Part shown: piece by piece, positions 35,610 to 46,228 of the stretch | How the letters are laid out: every line of letters starts with the position of its first letter | Position numbering within the stretch: the first letter of the stretch is position 1 | From: Linnemannia hyalina | Lineage: Eukaryota > Mortierellomycota > Mortierellomycetes > Mortierellales > Mortierellaceae | NCBI GenBank assembly: GCA_019671135.1 | Contig: JAHRHY010000008.1 | Location: 930,001 to 994,000, forward strand | DNA length: 64,000 nt | Direction of reading: 5' to 3' | The notes under the pieces: generated by a model | The model's database searches: none | Told to the model about the DNA's origin: nothing | Seen by the model: only the letters and a program-made list of their open reading frames with translations | Translations under genes and position numbers: made by a program

Positions 35610-37922
35610 ATGCCGCCAGAGCTCAAAGATCCCAAGAATGGCCCCATCATCGCGCCAGTCCCCCACAAACCCTCGCCTTTGATGGGCCTCCATGAACAAC
35701 AGCAGGAACAACGACAACCTGACCAGTCCTTTTATTACAAGCGCCCTTCCTTCTTTAACCGAATCTACCTCTCCGGCGTCATCCACCGGCCGAGCGACCT
35801 CCTCTTCCTTGGCCATGGCCTCATATCCGTCCTCTGGACACTGGTTTGCCTCCTCATCGTCGATCTGCCCTTCCTGGTCACCACGCGTTTCCGCATTAAC
35901 TCAGAGCGTCATCCAGTCAGCTGGGGTGCATTCTATTCATTCTGCATGTCGTTGAGTAGAGCATGCTCCAGTTCTGTGCACAATGTCGCACAGCTGCGGC
36001 TGGTGAGCAATATTATCGCCTGGTTCGTCCCCCTCCGAATGCTGCATCTGTCGTCCAACAGCTACTCTGTCAAGTCCAATGTACAGATCAAGGTTCATCT
36101 GAACACTTTGCTTGAACCTGAACGCAAGACCTTGGCCCCAACACGAGCTCGACTCAACCTTGACAACTCTTTCGACGGCATTCATCGCAACCCTGTCAAC
36201 CCATCCCCCGAATACCTCGCCTCCTTCCTGCCAGACAACCGACTTGCTAATCTCCCAGAAGAGTCAGGGGACTTGGACCAAGATGGGATGTACACATTGA
36301 GGGGAGAGTGGATCGAGGCCCTAACTGATCCAAATGAGGAGGGTCGAGGAGGAGCAGCAAGACGAGGACCAAGGAGCAATGTTGTTGTTTTGTACTGTCA
36401 CGGAGGCGGACATGTGTTTTGCTCGGCTACTTTCCACCGCCAAGTCGTAACAAGAATGCTTTTGGAGGTGTGTTTTTTTCTCGTTTTTGCATTTTAGCAC
36501 TCGCGAGGTTACATGAACAGTGATTTTTTTCCTGGCCAATTCACTCACTGCCTCTTTGTTTATATATATTAGATCGGTCCCGGCGCAAGAGCATTCGTGG
36601 TCGACTACCGTCTCGCGCCAGAAGATCCCTTCCCAGCCGCAGTCCACGACATGTATGCTGCATATCTCTACCTCACCCAGCCCGATCACCCAGCCATCAC
36701 ACTCTGCACCAATGGTTCTTTGTCCACCAATAGCCCACACCACCATGTAGCAACGCCGGTCCTTCCAAAGGATATTGTCCTTGCAGGCGATTCTGCCGGT
36801 GCTGGTGTTGCCATTGCTTTCCAGCTGTACATGAGAGATTATGTGCAACCATCCGTTGAACCCAAGTTTGAGATGCCTCCCGTCACTGTCTTGATCTCTG
36901 TAAGATTATTTTTTTGTTGAACAAAACTCTTGCCAGCGAAACACGATTTTGGAATCCCGCTGGCCAGAAGAAATTGCTAATTTTCATTTCATAACGATAG
37001 GCATGGACGGATATCTCGACTTCGATGCCTTCAGCCACCAGTAAACACAGCTATTGCTACACACCCTCCCCGATGGGTGTCAACCCATTTGTCGACGAAG
37101 CCACCTTTTACGCGTTCCCCAAGGTACTTTTCTTTTTTTGTTTGTTGTGGCGATTGTCTGCTTTTATCGTTTTTTTTTCTAATCTCTGTTCTGTATTGGA
37201 TTCAAAATAGTTCAACTTTGCGAGGACATACCTCTGTGGCGACTCCAAGCTGGCTCCTAACGAGCGAAACTGTAGAGGACGGCACATGGTTTGGGAATGG
37301 TACAGGCACCTGGCTCAACATCCCTTGGTCTCACCCGTCTACACCGCCGATCTTTCTGGACTTGGCGGCGCAACTCTGCTGGTATGCCCTTTTCTTTTCT
37401 CATTCAACTTTCAATGAACGAAAAAATAAGATGCCATATCCTAACTCGCTGATGAAATCTTTGCCCCCCTGAAAACAGCAAACCGGTGCGTTTGACAGAC
37501 TGGCAGACGACACCCGCCTTTATGCCCACAAGCTAGGACAAGCCAACCTCGACCAACGCGTACGCCTAGAACTCTACCGGGACATGGTCCACGTCCACCA
37601 GTTCTTTGAGTTCTTGCCCATGGCCGACAAGGCCCTTCACACCATGACTGAGTTCATCTACGACAGTCAGGACAAATACAACAGCGAACAAGCAGCACAG
37701 CAGTTGTCAAGACCGAGGCGCAAGGTTAATGACAAGTACGGGAACAATATCAGCTATGGATCTGGAGAAGGAAAGAAGGGAGCAAGGAGAGGGACAGAGT
37801 GGATTGTGGTGGAAACTGACGGAACTGAGTTGGAGGGCCATGATGACGACGGGTGTCCTATCTCTGTGCTTGAGGAGTGCTGGAACCCCGAGATGAGAGA
37901 GAAGGCGGCGGCAAATGCGTAG
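35610..37922 (+). CDS. alpha/beta hydrolase, hormone-sensitive-lipase family (copy 1)
   Basis: Probable membrane-associated esterase or lipase of 640 residues. Exons are 35610-36467, 36573-36899, 37001-37123, 37211-37381 and 37479-37922. The oxyanion motif is HGGGH at residue 264, and the nucleophile elbow is G-D-S-A-G with Ser360. The likely acid is in FDRLADDTRLYAHKL and the likely catalytic His in YRDMVHVHQFF. A hydrophobic segment near residues 53-82 (LLFLGHGLISVLWTLVCLL) suggests a membrane anchor. The long N-terminal region before the catalytic domain and the acidic C-terminal tail ending near TEWIVVETDGTELEG are shared with the next gene, so the two arose by tandem duplication. Exon 1 is split from exon 2 by an intron that copy 2 lacks. 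Substrate cannot be told. Confidence 0.88.
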
Positions 37923-38766
37923 CGGAAGGGACTGGGAGGGTCTAGTCTAATGGAGGGCCGTGGTTGCTTTGATGTTGTGTATGGAAATGGTGTAATAGAT
38001 GTACCCTGTATCGAACTAAAGATTTACAATTCAACGGATAAATAAAAGCGCTTATGAAAAAAAAAAATGCACACGATTCAGGGGGAGAGTCCTGTCCTTT
38101 TTGCACATGCTGATGCACTTTTTACGTCTTGCTGCTAAGATGCCAACATACTCATGATTGGATGTTGTAGAGTTTTGGGTGCAGAAGACGATGGCGAATT
38201 GTCCAGTGGCGATGAAGTAGGTGTTGAGGTCTGGATTCAGTCAAAGGAATAAAAAAAGATAGCGCCACCATTTTCTGGATCCAAAAGTGGAGATCAGTTA
38301 CCACGCAACTATAGAACTCCGCCATGGTTCGCGTCGCGCAGAGTGAAAGTGTCTTTCCCCACAACATTATTGACAGAGTTTTTTGTTTACATGTTTATGT
38401 GAACAACTTCCGCTCTCTCTCTCTCTCTCTCTTGCAGCCGAGATCATTGTCCACCAACAAGCAGCAATGACAAAAATAATCCCCGTTGTCCTACATCTCC
38501 TCACCCCTGTTAACAATCAACGGGCATAAACACACGCACATGCCAACCCACACTACTTTTCCCTTTGTTTCCAACCAAGCACGCGTGCGCCTTTTTTAAT
38601 CTTTTATTGCATCATACATTCACCTGAAAAACATATTAATGGCCCTTGCGTACAATCTTGCTCCATTATCTTTTCACCCTCAAAAGCCGACACTTTTCCC
38701 ACACTTCCTTCTCTTCCCCTCTCAATCCTCCACTTCCTTGAGGAACCACACACACCCACGAAAAAA
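37923..38766. other. intergenic between the tandem hydrolases
   Basis: No gene is seen. An AATAAA-like signal (GATAAATAAAAGC) lies near 38037-38049, about 115 bp after the first stop codon. A (CT)10 tract at 38413 is followed directly by TTGCAG, so it could be a splice acceptor of a leader intron of copy 2. Confidence 0.55.
38413..38432. repeat. (CT)10 microsatellite
   Basis: Ten CT units are followed by TTGCAG, the arrangement of a polypyrimidine tract plus 3' splice site. Confidence 0.85.
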
Positions 38767-41078
38767 ATGGGCAAACCAAATCGCCTTCAGACCCTCTACT
38801 CCAGATCGGGGACAGATGTACCCCTCGGGGAAAAGTCTCCCGCCATCCACGTCGCCAATGGCGCCTTCAACCCACAACAGAAACCTGATATCAACCAGAA
38901 CGGAAACCCACCACCATACCAACGCCAGTTCCCCCGACCTTCGATCTTTCAAAGAGCACTCCTGAAGGGAATCCCCCACCGCCCGAGCGACATCTTCTTC
39001 ATCTTCCGAGTCCTCACCGCCGCACTCTGGGCAGTCATCCGACTCCACTGCTTCGAACTGCCCTACCATTTCCTGACTCGATTCAAGAAGTCTTCCAAGC
39101 AGTATCCGGCCGAGTGGACCTGGTGGAGCAGTCTTTTCTTCTCTGTCCTCCGCGCCTGCGGATCCAAAGTCAGCACCATGGCTCAGGTCCGGTTTGTCGG
39201 GCACTTCATTGAGCATATGATACAGATCGAGAACTATTTTATCAAGAATGTCAAGATCACTCGTGGAGTTCAGTTCAAGGTCAATCGAGGGATCCTGTTG
39301 AGACCTGAGCGGGCTACACTGGCTGTGGTCCGCGAGGAGCTGAGACGGAAAGGGTTCTCGGACGATCCGTTGAACCCGAGCGAGGCCTTCTTCAAGTCCC
39401 TCCATCCTGAAGGTGGTCCCAATGCTCGTGTTGCCAATATGCCCGAGGAGGTTGGGTCGATTAGTGACGATGGCACCTACACGCTCAAGGGTGAATGGAT
39501 CGAGGCCCTGGACGATCCCAAGAACCCAGACCTACGACCGCGCAGCAAGACTGTGATCCTCTACTTCCATGGTGGAGCCCATGTATTCTGCTCGCCCAAG
39601 ACTCATACCCATATGCTTGCACGACTCTGCAAGGCCGTGGGGCCCGGAACACGTGCCTTCAGTCTGGACTATCGTCTTGCCCCCGAGAGCCCTTTCCCTG
39701 CAGCTATCCATGATGCCTTTGCGGCCTACCTGTACCTGACCGAGCCAGATCATGCAGCATTGACGTTGGATGAGGAATCTGCAGTGCACGAGTTGGCTGT
39801 CGATCCTCGCGATTTGGTTGTTGGTGGCGACTCTGCTGGTGGTAACCTGGCGGCTACGTTTATGCTGTACATGGCGCGATATGTCCAGCCCTCGACCAAG
39901 CCCAAGTTTGTCCTTCCCCACGCCGCATTGTTGTTGTCTGTATGTTGTTGTTGTCTGTTGTCTTTTTTCTTTTGTATAAAACTTTTGCTCCCGTTTTCTT
40001 AACGAGGATCGCGTTCGCATTCTTGTCCTCCTACATTATCACATATGTAGCCATGGACAGATCTTTCATCGTCAGTCCCGGCGGCCAAGAACGTAGACTG
40101 GTACAGCTACTTCCCCGGCCCCGTCGGTATCTCGCCTCTGGACAAGAACGCTTACGTTTCCTTCAAAGAGGTAACATACCTTTGCGTGTTTGTTTCGATA
40201 ACGCAAATGACAACCAATGTCGTCATTTTTTTACTGACGTGTTTTTGTTTTCTTGATTCGCAGAACTACGCGGGTTATTACCTGTGCGGTGAGCCTGACT
40301 TAATGCTGAATGCTCGCAATGGTTTCGGGGTCGACCGTCGTTGGGAATGGTACTCCCACCTTGTTCAACACCCACTCGTCTCTGCAGCCCATTCTGTCGA
40401 GGGTACCATGGCAGGCCTCACCAATACTCTTGTCGTAAGTAATTGTTCCTCCTGTGTATTTTCAGCATTTCTTGTAAACCCTTATGTCTTTCAACACATA
40501 TGCAACTTCACTTGCAACCTCTATATTAGCACACGGCGACGCACGATCGTCTAGTCGACGATTCACGACTCTACGCCCACCGTCTGGGTCTCGAGAACCC
40601 AGGCCGCCTGACAAGAATCGAGATCTACAAGGACATGGTTCATGTCCACCAAGTCCTCCCTCTGCTCTTCAAGTCTGCCCAAATCGCGATCAACAACTTG
40701 GCCCGGTTCATCGAGCGATCTCGCTATATTCGTGATGAGCACGAGCGTTCATCTGGCAATGGCTCTACGACGCAGTTGAAATCGTCCTCTCCCGTCACGC
40801 CCACACGGACTTTTGCGGCTGTCCTGCGTAAAGTCCCTGTCCGTGAGTCGCCCGCCAACCAGGGAGAAGAAGAGGAAGAGGTAGCCAAGGATGTGAAGGT
40901 GGTGGTTGTCCCTGCATTTATGCAACCTACGATGGTGCGTGGTAAATCTGCAGGAGATGGTGTCGAGTGGGTGGTTGTTGAGCAGAACGGTCGTGAGACT
41001 GCGGGAGATGAGGGTACTGCGATTGACATTCTGATCAACGCATGGCCCTTGAGAACTCAGAACACGAAAGAAGAGTGA
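38767..41078 (+). CDS. alpha/beta hydrolase, hormone-sensitive-lipase family (copy 2)
   Basis: Paralogue of the preceding gene, 670 residues. Exons are 38767-39939, 40051-40170, 40264-40434 and 40530-41078. The oxyanion motif is HGGAH at residue 268, with Ala where copy 1 has Gly, and the elbow is G-D-S-A-G-G with Ser356. DRLVDDSRLYAHRLG and YKDMVHVHQVL give the likely acid and His. The N-terminal hydrophobic segment (IFFIFRVLTAALWAVIRL) matches that of copy 1. Three intron positions are shared, and the exon before the last is 171 nt in both. The C-terminal tail also ends with EWVVVEQNGRETAGDEGTAI, so the conserved tail is probably functional. A Ser/Thr/Pro linker precedes it. Confidence 0.88.
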
Positions 41079-41764
41079 AGGGGAGAGATCGAGAGGACAG
41101 CTAAGGAGAGCATGTAAATAGCAAAACATTATGGCATTGAGGGAATATATGAAATGAAGGTGTGTACAGTGTATCTCGAATGTCATTGTCTCTCATTGCA
41201 CCTAGCTTGTTGCTCATCATGTAGTGGCAGAGTCGGTTGTGACAACAGGAGTTCCTACTCCTTCTCCGTACTACTTTGACTTTAAACACGGAGACTTGAA
41301 ATCGTAAGAGCTACTGAAAGTTGAGCCCATTTATCCTTCTATCAACTCCGTGTTTAACAATGGTTCGAACGTTCGAGGTTTGCCACTTGCTGGGACAAGC
41401 AGCCTCTTTTATATTTGTTCCCTCGCCGTCGACCAGGCACTGTTGTCAAGAACAAGTCTCTCAGGTCATGGTTTTTTCAATGGTTATTGATCCGATTGCT
41501 TGTTGTCCGGCAAGTTGTTCCTTCTTATTATTATCCTCTGCTCTCTCTCTTCAGCATCCCATTGTTTGACCTGCTGGATGTCCTTGCATCATCACCATCC
41601 TCTCCTCCTCTTCAACCCTTCCATCCGCTTTCCATCGCCCCTCCTCTTCCTGTGCCACAAAGACCCTTGCAAACCACTGAATCAGCACTGCCTTTTTCTC
41701 AATTTCGAAATTCAACTTCAGCTGGGCGTAGTCACAACGTCCTTTTCTTCCGCCAGGGAAACGA
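41079..41764. other. intergenic upstream of aspartic protease
   Basis: No gene is recognised. The last 250 bp before the start are pyrimidine-rich on the sense strand, like other leaders in the window. Confidence 0.55.
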
Positions 41765-44059
41765 ATGGTGCCTCCACTTCGTCGCAATGACTTTTGTCCA
41801 TGCACTTCATCGTCGACCCCTCTTCGACATGCCTCACATCCACAATGCCAATCAACAGCCTCACTCAATACCGGCCATAACACCACCTCAGGGCCAGTAA
41901 CGGCAACAAAGCGGTTTCTCGCAGTAGGATGGGTGTGCCTGACTATTATCATATCAACTCTATGGCTCACCGTCCCCACCCACGCCCTTCCTACTACTTC
42001 CAACAACCATGTGTCACCACCACAACCCCTCCTGATCCCACTCCGACGCCTCATCTCCAACCACCCACCATCCTCAACATCCTTCAAAAAAATAAAACGC
42101 TCGGGAACAACACCCATCTCGGTCACAACAATCGGGCAAGTAGGCTACGCAGGACACATCCTCATTGGCACCCCACCCCAACGACTCTCGGTCCTGTTCG
42201 ATACCGGGTCCGATTTGGCACTTGTCATTTCAGACCAGTGTCAGGGATTGGAGTGTCCAGAGCTGACACACTTTTCGTGTTCTAATTCTGCGAGTTGTGC
42301 GGATCTGGGTGGGGGTGGGGAGGTTGGGGCGAGTGCGAGGCCGACTGTTGTTGTTGAGACTAAGCTTACTACGACAAACTCATCGCCGCCACGACCACCA
42401 GCGAAGCCGGAAGCGGCGGTAGGAGGAGGTGATGTGACGGCGCTCCCGCCTGTGGTTTCATCTACTCTGCAGGAGCATGAACGTGAGAGGAATGGTGGGG
42501 CTGGTGTGATGGCAGAGTCGAGTCGGCCGACGAGTCATGACGGACAGGAGCAGTGGCAACAAGTGCACTCAAAAACACATCATCACCAGCAACAACGGCG
42601 CAACAACATGGGCCATGATAATGGAGACTCTTCCACCTTGCTGGAAAGACTGCGATCCTCCAAGACACTACCACCTTCACAACCACAACCACCGGCTGCT
42701 GATGTCAACGACGAGCCTATGGCCACCAGCGACGGCAATCCCCCAATGGTGGCAGCTCGTCTGATCGGACCTGGAGCATTCAAGATCGAAGACAGTCTAC
42801 AACCCCTCCACCATGATACCCCAAACCCTGCATTCTCTATCGAAAAAGTCCACAGCGCTGCAGCCTCCGTCGTTGATCCAGTACCACCGCCTCCATCACC
42901 GCCACTCTCCAACTTTTACAACCAGACCTATGTCGACGGATCTTGGGGTGCCGGCGCGTTTGTCCGGGACCGGATCCAAGTCGACACAACCCCACCGGGC
43001 GTGGTCTTTAACCCTTACCACCACATGAACGACGACGGTTCCTTTGAATCCTCCTCAACTGGCGATGTCGCCACCGTCACTTTCCTAAATGTCGTCCAGG
43101 ACAACCTGGGACTTGTCAAGGGCTACGACGGGCAGATCTCGGGTCTTTTGGGTCTTACACGCGCCTCCCCCACCGGTCGGAAGACCTTTTTGCAGGAATT
43201 GGTTGATCAAGGGTCGCTTGCTCAACCGGTGGTTTCGATGCATTTGGACGCCGAGGGGGGCAGTTTCTTGTTGGGCGGGATTGATTCTTCACAGTACTCT
43301 GGGCAATTGGTCTACAGCCCTGTCACCGACCCGGTCACCTGGCAGATGTCCCTCCAGGGTCTGGGGGTCCGGTATAGGGACGGGCATTACAGCGCCATCT
43401 CACAGCCTTCAGTCCCCATCATCAACTCTGCAGGAACCAACAATCCTTCAGGACCATCAATCACTCCCCTACCTCCGTCCGACACCAACCCAACCTCCAC
43501 CGCCGGGATATACAAAGTCCTCCCACAACTCAACATCTTCCAAGACGCACCCCTGATTCTCGACAGCGGAACCTCGTCCATCCTCATCCCCTCCGACGCT
43601 TCACAAGCAATCCACAGCGAGCTCTCAGGGACATGGGACCCAACCCACCGAGCCTGGTTCCTCCCCTGTCAAGGACCCGATCTGATCTGGTGGGTCTCGT
43701 CTGGTCAACATGGTATCATCCAGCCATATGAGTCTCTCATCTACCCCCTGGAGGATGGTCGGTGTCAGAGTCTGATCTTTGAGAACCCGGACGCCAACTA
43801 TTGGATTCTGGGGGATACTTGGCTGCGAGGGTTGTATGTGGTGTATGATATGGAGGGTGCTGGACAGATCGGGATCGCCACTGCTAAGAGTGCCAACGCG
43901 ACTGGTAGTGTGGGTGATAGTGGTGAGGCGAGGATTCTCACGGTGAGGGATTCTAGTCCGGCCAGGAGGTTGAGGTTATCTTTATGGGGTAGATCGGCAT
44001 CTAATATAGGGTTGATGTTGATGGTGGTGGTGTATGCGCTTATTGGCGCTCTACCATAA
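41765..44059 (+). CDS. pepsin-like aspartic protease, membrane-anchored, with large insertion
   Basis: Secretory-pathway or cell-surface protease of 764 residues in one exon. The two catalytic motifs are FDTGSD (Asp146) and LDSGTSS (Asp600). A hydrophobic stretch at residues 51-74 (FLAVGWVCLTIIISTLWLTV) fits a signal anchor or late signal peptide, and a hydrophobic C-terminus (NIGLMLMVVVYALIGALP) fits a second membrane segment or a GPI signal, as in yapsins. A basic KKIKR near residue 112 could be a pro-region cleavage site. Between Cys-rich CSNSASCADL (about residue 178) and the flap region YVDGSWGAGAF lies roughly 200 residues of low-complexity Pro/Gln/His/Ser sequence, which no standard pepsin has. 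In yapsins an insertion in the same region is proteolytically cut. This placement is by eye. Confidence 0.87.
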   Translation: MVPPLRRNDFCPCTSSSTPLRHASHPQCQSTASLNTGHNTTSGPVTATKRFLAVGWVCLTIIISTLWLTVPTHALPTTSNNHVSPPQPLLIPLRRLISNHPPSSTSFKKIKRSGTTPISVTTIGQVGYAGHILIGTPPQRLSVLFDTGSDLALVISDQCQGLECPELTHFSCSNSASCADLGGGGEVGASARPTVVVETKLTTTNSSPPRPPAKPEAAVGGGDVTALPPVVSSTLQEHERERNGGAGVMAESSRPTSHDGQEQWQQVHSKTHHHQQQRRNNMGHDNGDSSTLLERLRSSKTLPPSQPQPPAADVNDEPMATSDGNPPMVAARLIGPGAFKIEDSLQPLHHDTPNPAFSIEKVHSAAASVVDPVPPPPSPPLSNFYNQTYVDGSWGAGAFVRDRIQVDTTPPGVVFNPYHHMNDDGSFESSSTGDVATVTFLNVVQDNLGLVKGYDGQISGLLGLTRASPTGRKTFLQELVDQGSLAQPVVSMHLDAEGGSFLLGGIDSSQYSGQLVYSPVTDPVTWQMSLQGLGVRYRDGHYSAISQPSVPIINSAGTNNPSGPSITPLPPSDTNPTSTAGIYKVLPQLNIFQDAPLILDSGTSSILIPSDASQAIHSELSGTWDPTHRAWFLPCQGPDLIWWVSSGQHGIIQPYESLIYPLEDGRCQSLIFENPDANYWILGDTWLRGLYVVYDMEGAGQIGIATAKSANATGSVGDSGEARILTVRDSSPARRLRLSLWGRSASNIGLMLMVVVYALIGALP

Positions 44060-44217
44060 TACTCTTATATTCATTCATTTTATCTATCTCAGCATCTTAA
44101 CATTCATTCCCTCATCTAAAACAGCATTCTTAATTGTCGCTCAGTAAAAGTTGATATAATGTATCACAGATATGGCGTAAAACAGAGATATATGAAGATC
44201 AGTTGACGATCCAACAT

Positions 44218-45708
44218 CTAACGATCCGAAGACGAGTGGTTGAAAGACCCATCGAGGGTTGAAGCCCCACGGCGAAGTTGAAGACTCCTGAGAACACTAG
44301 GACTCTGCGAGTGTGTCGGGAAAAACTGGAGCACCTGCTCTGGCGATATCAGTTTGGGTGCTGGAGGGGGTTGACGGAGCCCGTAGCTGTCGTCGAGATC
44401 CTTGCGGGTTCGTTTCCGAGGTGGGGTGTGAAATGATGCGGATGAGCTCTCTGAGGGACTGGAAGGAAGTCCTCCAAGGTGTCGTAGGTTTAGGTTGTGC
44501 GGTTTTAACATCCCGCTCCAGTTACTGCTACTGCTACTACTACTGCTACCTATGCCATTGTCACCGCTTTCTGCGATTTGTTCCTGTTGGCTTTTGGAGA
44601 GTGAATCCAAGGTGCGACTGTCGTCTTTAGATGCATCATCATCCTGATCTGATCCCGCGACATCTTCTTCATCCCCCTCGCCGTCGTCCTCGACCACTTC
44701 TCTATCATCGCAGCCACTGTCCCGGAATGTCGGAGAAGTTGGGCTCATGAAGCGTCCTCCGGGTATCTTGGAAGGTCTCCGTTTGGGTGTCGAAGGATCC
44801 GATTCGATGTGACTCTTTCCAAAAGGCCACTGCGTATCGTCGCTCACATCACCCTCGTCATCTTCATCCGCTTCCCTATCGTCCTCGTCGCCATCATCAT
44901 TGCCATGATCTTCTTCCACCGTTACTGCATCCTCACCACTCAGCTTAGGCAGCTTCATCGTCGACTGCTTCATCATAATATCAAACTTCCACCGACCAAA
45001 CTGCGATCTTGGTGTCACCGGCGACCTGAACCCACTGCCACTCCTCGATACATCCCCCACGTCGTCATCATCCTCATCTCCATCCTCATCAGCATCCTCG
45101 ACTTCTCTCCGGGCCACATTATTATTATGATCCAACTCAACAAGTGCATCGTCCTGCGTCCGCCGGGATCGCGTCACCCTTCCTCGAGAGAACAGATCAC
45201 CGATCCAGTTGTTGGCCTCTCCATGTCTCGGCCGTGTGGGTGTAGTGCAATTGAGTCCTGATTCCTTGTATCCTCCTCCTTGTCTCCGGACATTGATCAT
45301 TCTAGGCGAGAAGACCAAAAACGGACTGTCGGTTACTGTTGCTTCGTCATCCTCCTCTGTAGTCTCCACTGCCGCAAATGTGGGAGATCCAGGCGCGTGA
45401 GTTTCGTCCGCATTGTCTTTGCCTCCTTCCTCAGTCACCTCCTCCTCTCCTTCCTCCTGCTGCTGCTGCTGCTGCTGGCGTTGCGGCCTCGAGCCACTCG
45501 GACCACCAGAACTGGAATCAGCATCCATGACCATCGTGCGCGGCGAAGTTGTGATCCTGGAAAGCGCCTTCCTCTGCTTTGCTGAACTTGATGGGGATAT
45601 AGGTTGCTGAGCAGTATCTATACTCCTACTCAGGTCAGGCTGGTGGCGTTGGGTGTCAACCAGAGTCAAAAGTGACCTCTCACGGCTCCGAGTTGGAGTA
45701 GTTGCCAT
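44218..45708 (-). CDS. acidic Ser/Thr-Pro-rich protein of unknown function
   Basis: I do not recognise this 496-residue, single-exon protein. It has a Gln run coded near 45460-45475, long Asp/Glu blocks (for example residues coded at 45040-45110 and 44640-44700), a poly-Ser run and many SP/TP sites (SPRMINV, TPRSQFGRW, TPKRRPSKIPGGRF). Order is suggested at FGRWKFDIMMKQSTMKLPK and NWIGDLF, and at the C-terminal SPEQVLQFFPTH. KR-rich PRKRTRKD could be a nuclear signal. The pattern fits a CDK-regulated nuclear protein, but that is an inference. Start: ATG 45708 was preferred; an in-frame ATG at 45888 would add 60 residues. Confidence 0.7.
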   Translation of the reverse strand: MATTPTRSRERSLLTLVDTQRHQPDLSRSIDTAQQPISPSSSAKQRKALSRITTSPRTMVMDADSSSGGPSGSRPQRQQQQQQQEEGEEEVTEEGGKDNADETHAPGSPTFAAVETTEEDDEATVTDSPFLVFSPRMINVRRQGGGYKESGLNCTTPTRPRHGEANNWIGDLFSRGRVTRSRRTQDDALVELDHNNNVARREVEDADEDGDEDDDDVGDVSRSGSGFRSPVTPRSQFGRWKFDIMMKQSTMKLPKLSGEDAVTVEEDHGNDDGDEDDREADEDDEGDVSDDTQWPFGKSHIESDPSTPKRRPSKIPGGRFMSPTSPTFRDSGCDDREVVEDDGEGDEEDVAGSDQDDDASKDDSRTLDSLSKSQQEQIAESGDNGIGSSSSSSSSNWSGMLKPHNLNLRHLGGLPSSPSESSSASFHTPPRKRTRKDLDDSYGLRQPPPAPKLISPEQVLQFFPTHSQSPSVLRSLQLRRGASTLDGSFNHSSSDR

Positions 45709-45877
45709 TATGAGTTGTTGGGTTTCTTGGCTTGTTTGTTTTGTGGAAAGGCAGGCTTGAACGGTGATGTTGGTGGTTGTTTTTGGACGAATAGACAAAG
45801 TGAATGTAGGTGGTTGAAATGAGGATGGCGATTCGATTGCATTCGCATTCTTTGTATTGTGGAGATAAAAAACGACG

Positions 45878-45885
45878 CACGTGAC
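45878..45885. promoter_or_regulatory. CACGTGAC motif
   Basis: 170 bp upstream of the start codon of the minus-strand gene at 45708. Same octamer as at 22986, 49242 and 56750. Confidence 0.5.
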
Positions 45886-45973
45886 CATCAGTAAACGTTC
45901 GCATGGTGTATCTTTCACCTATCTCCTTGCCACCAGCTCCCTTGAAACTGTGAGGAGGCAGACGTACTCAACA

Positions 45974-46195
45974 CTACACTGTAAGCCAAGAATGTCGCAT
46001 CCAGAAGTTCTTGTATAGCAGCATGCCGAAGATAACCGCGAGGATGTAGAGGAACGCAAGGGGATAGGCGCTGTAATTGCCTGGACCGCCTTTTATCCCG
46101 TCGATTGTCAAGAAATCAACGCTGGGATATGGCCAGAATCCAAAGAAAAAAAAATTGCAGTCACCACCACGATTTATGCTCAAACCTTCGTTCAT
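45974..46195 (-). CDS. possible small single-pass membrane protein
   Basis: A 73-residue frame from ATG 46195 with one strong hydrophobic helix (SAYPLAFLYILAVIFGMLLY) followed by KNFWMRHSW. Hydrophobicity and the basic residue after the helix look real, but no family is recognised. The N-terminal part contains Phe residues coded by a poly-A run on the plus strand and could be a mis-read leader or intron. Its ATG is only 33 bp from the ATG of the plus-strand aminotransferase gene, so the two transcripts must overlap or share a very compact promoter. Confidence 0.4.
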   Translation of the reverse strand: MNEGLSINRGGDCNFFFFGFWPYPSVDFLTIDGIKGGPGNYSAYPLAFLYILAVIFGMLLYKNFWMRHSWLTV

Positions 46196-46228
46196 TATTT
46201 TCTTCACTTTCCACACTTTTTTGTTACA

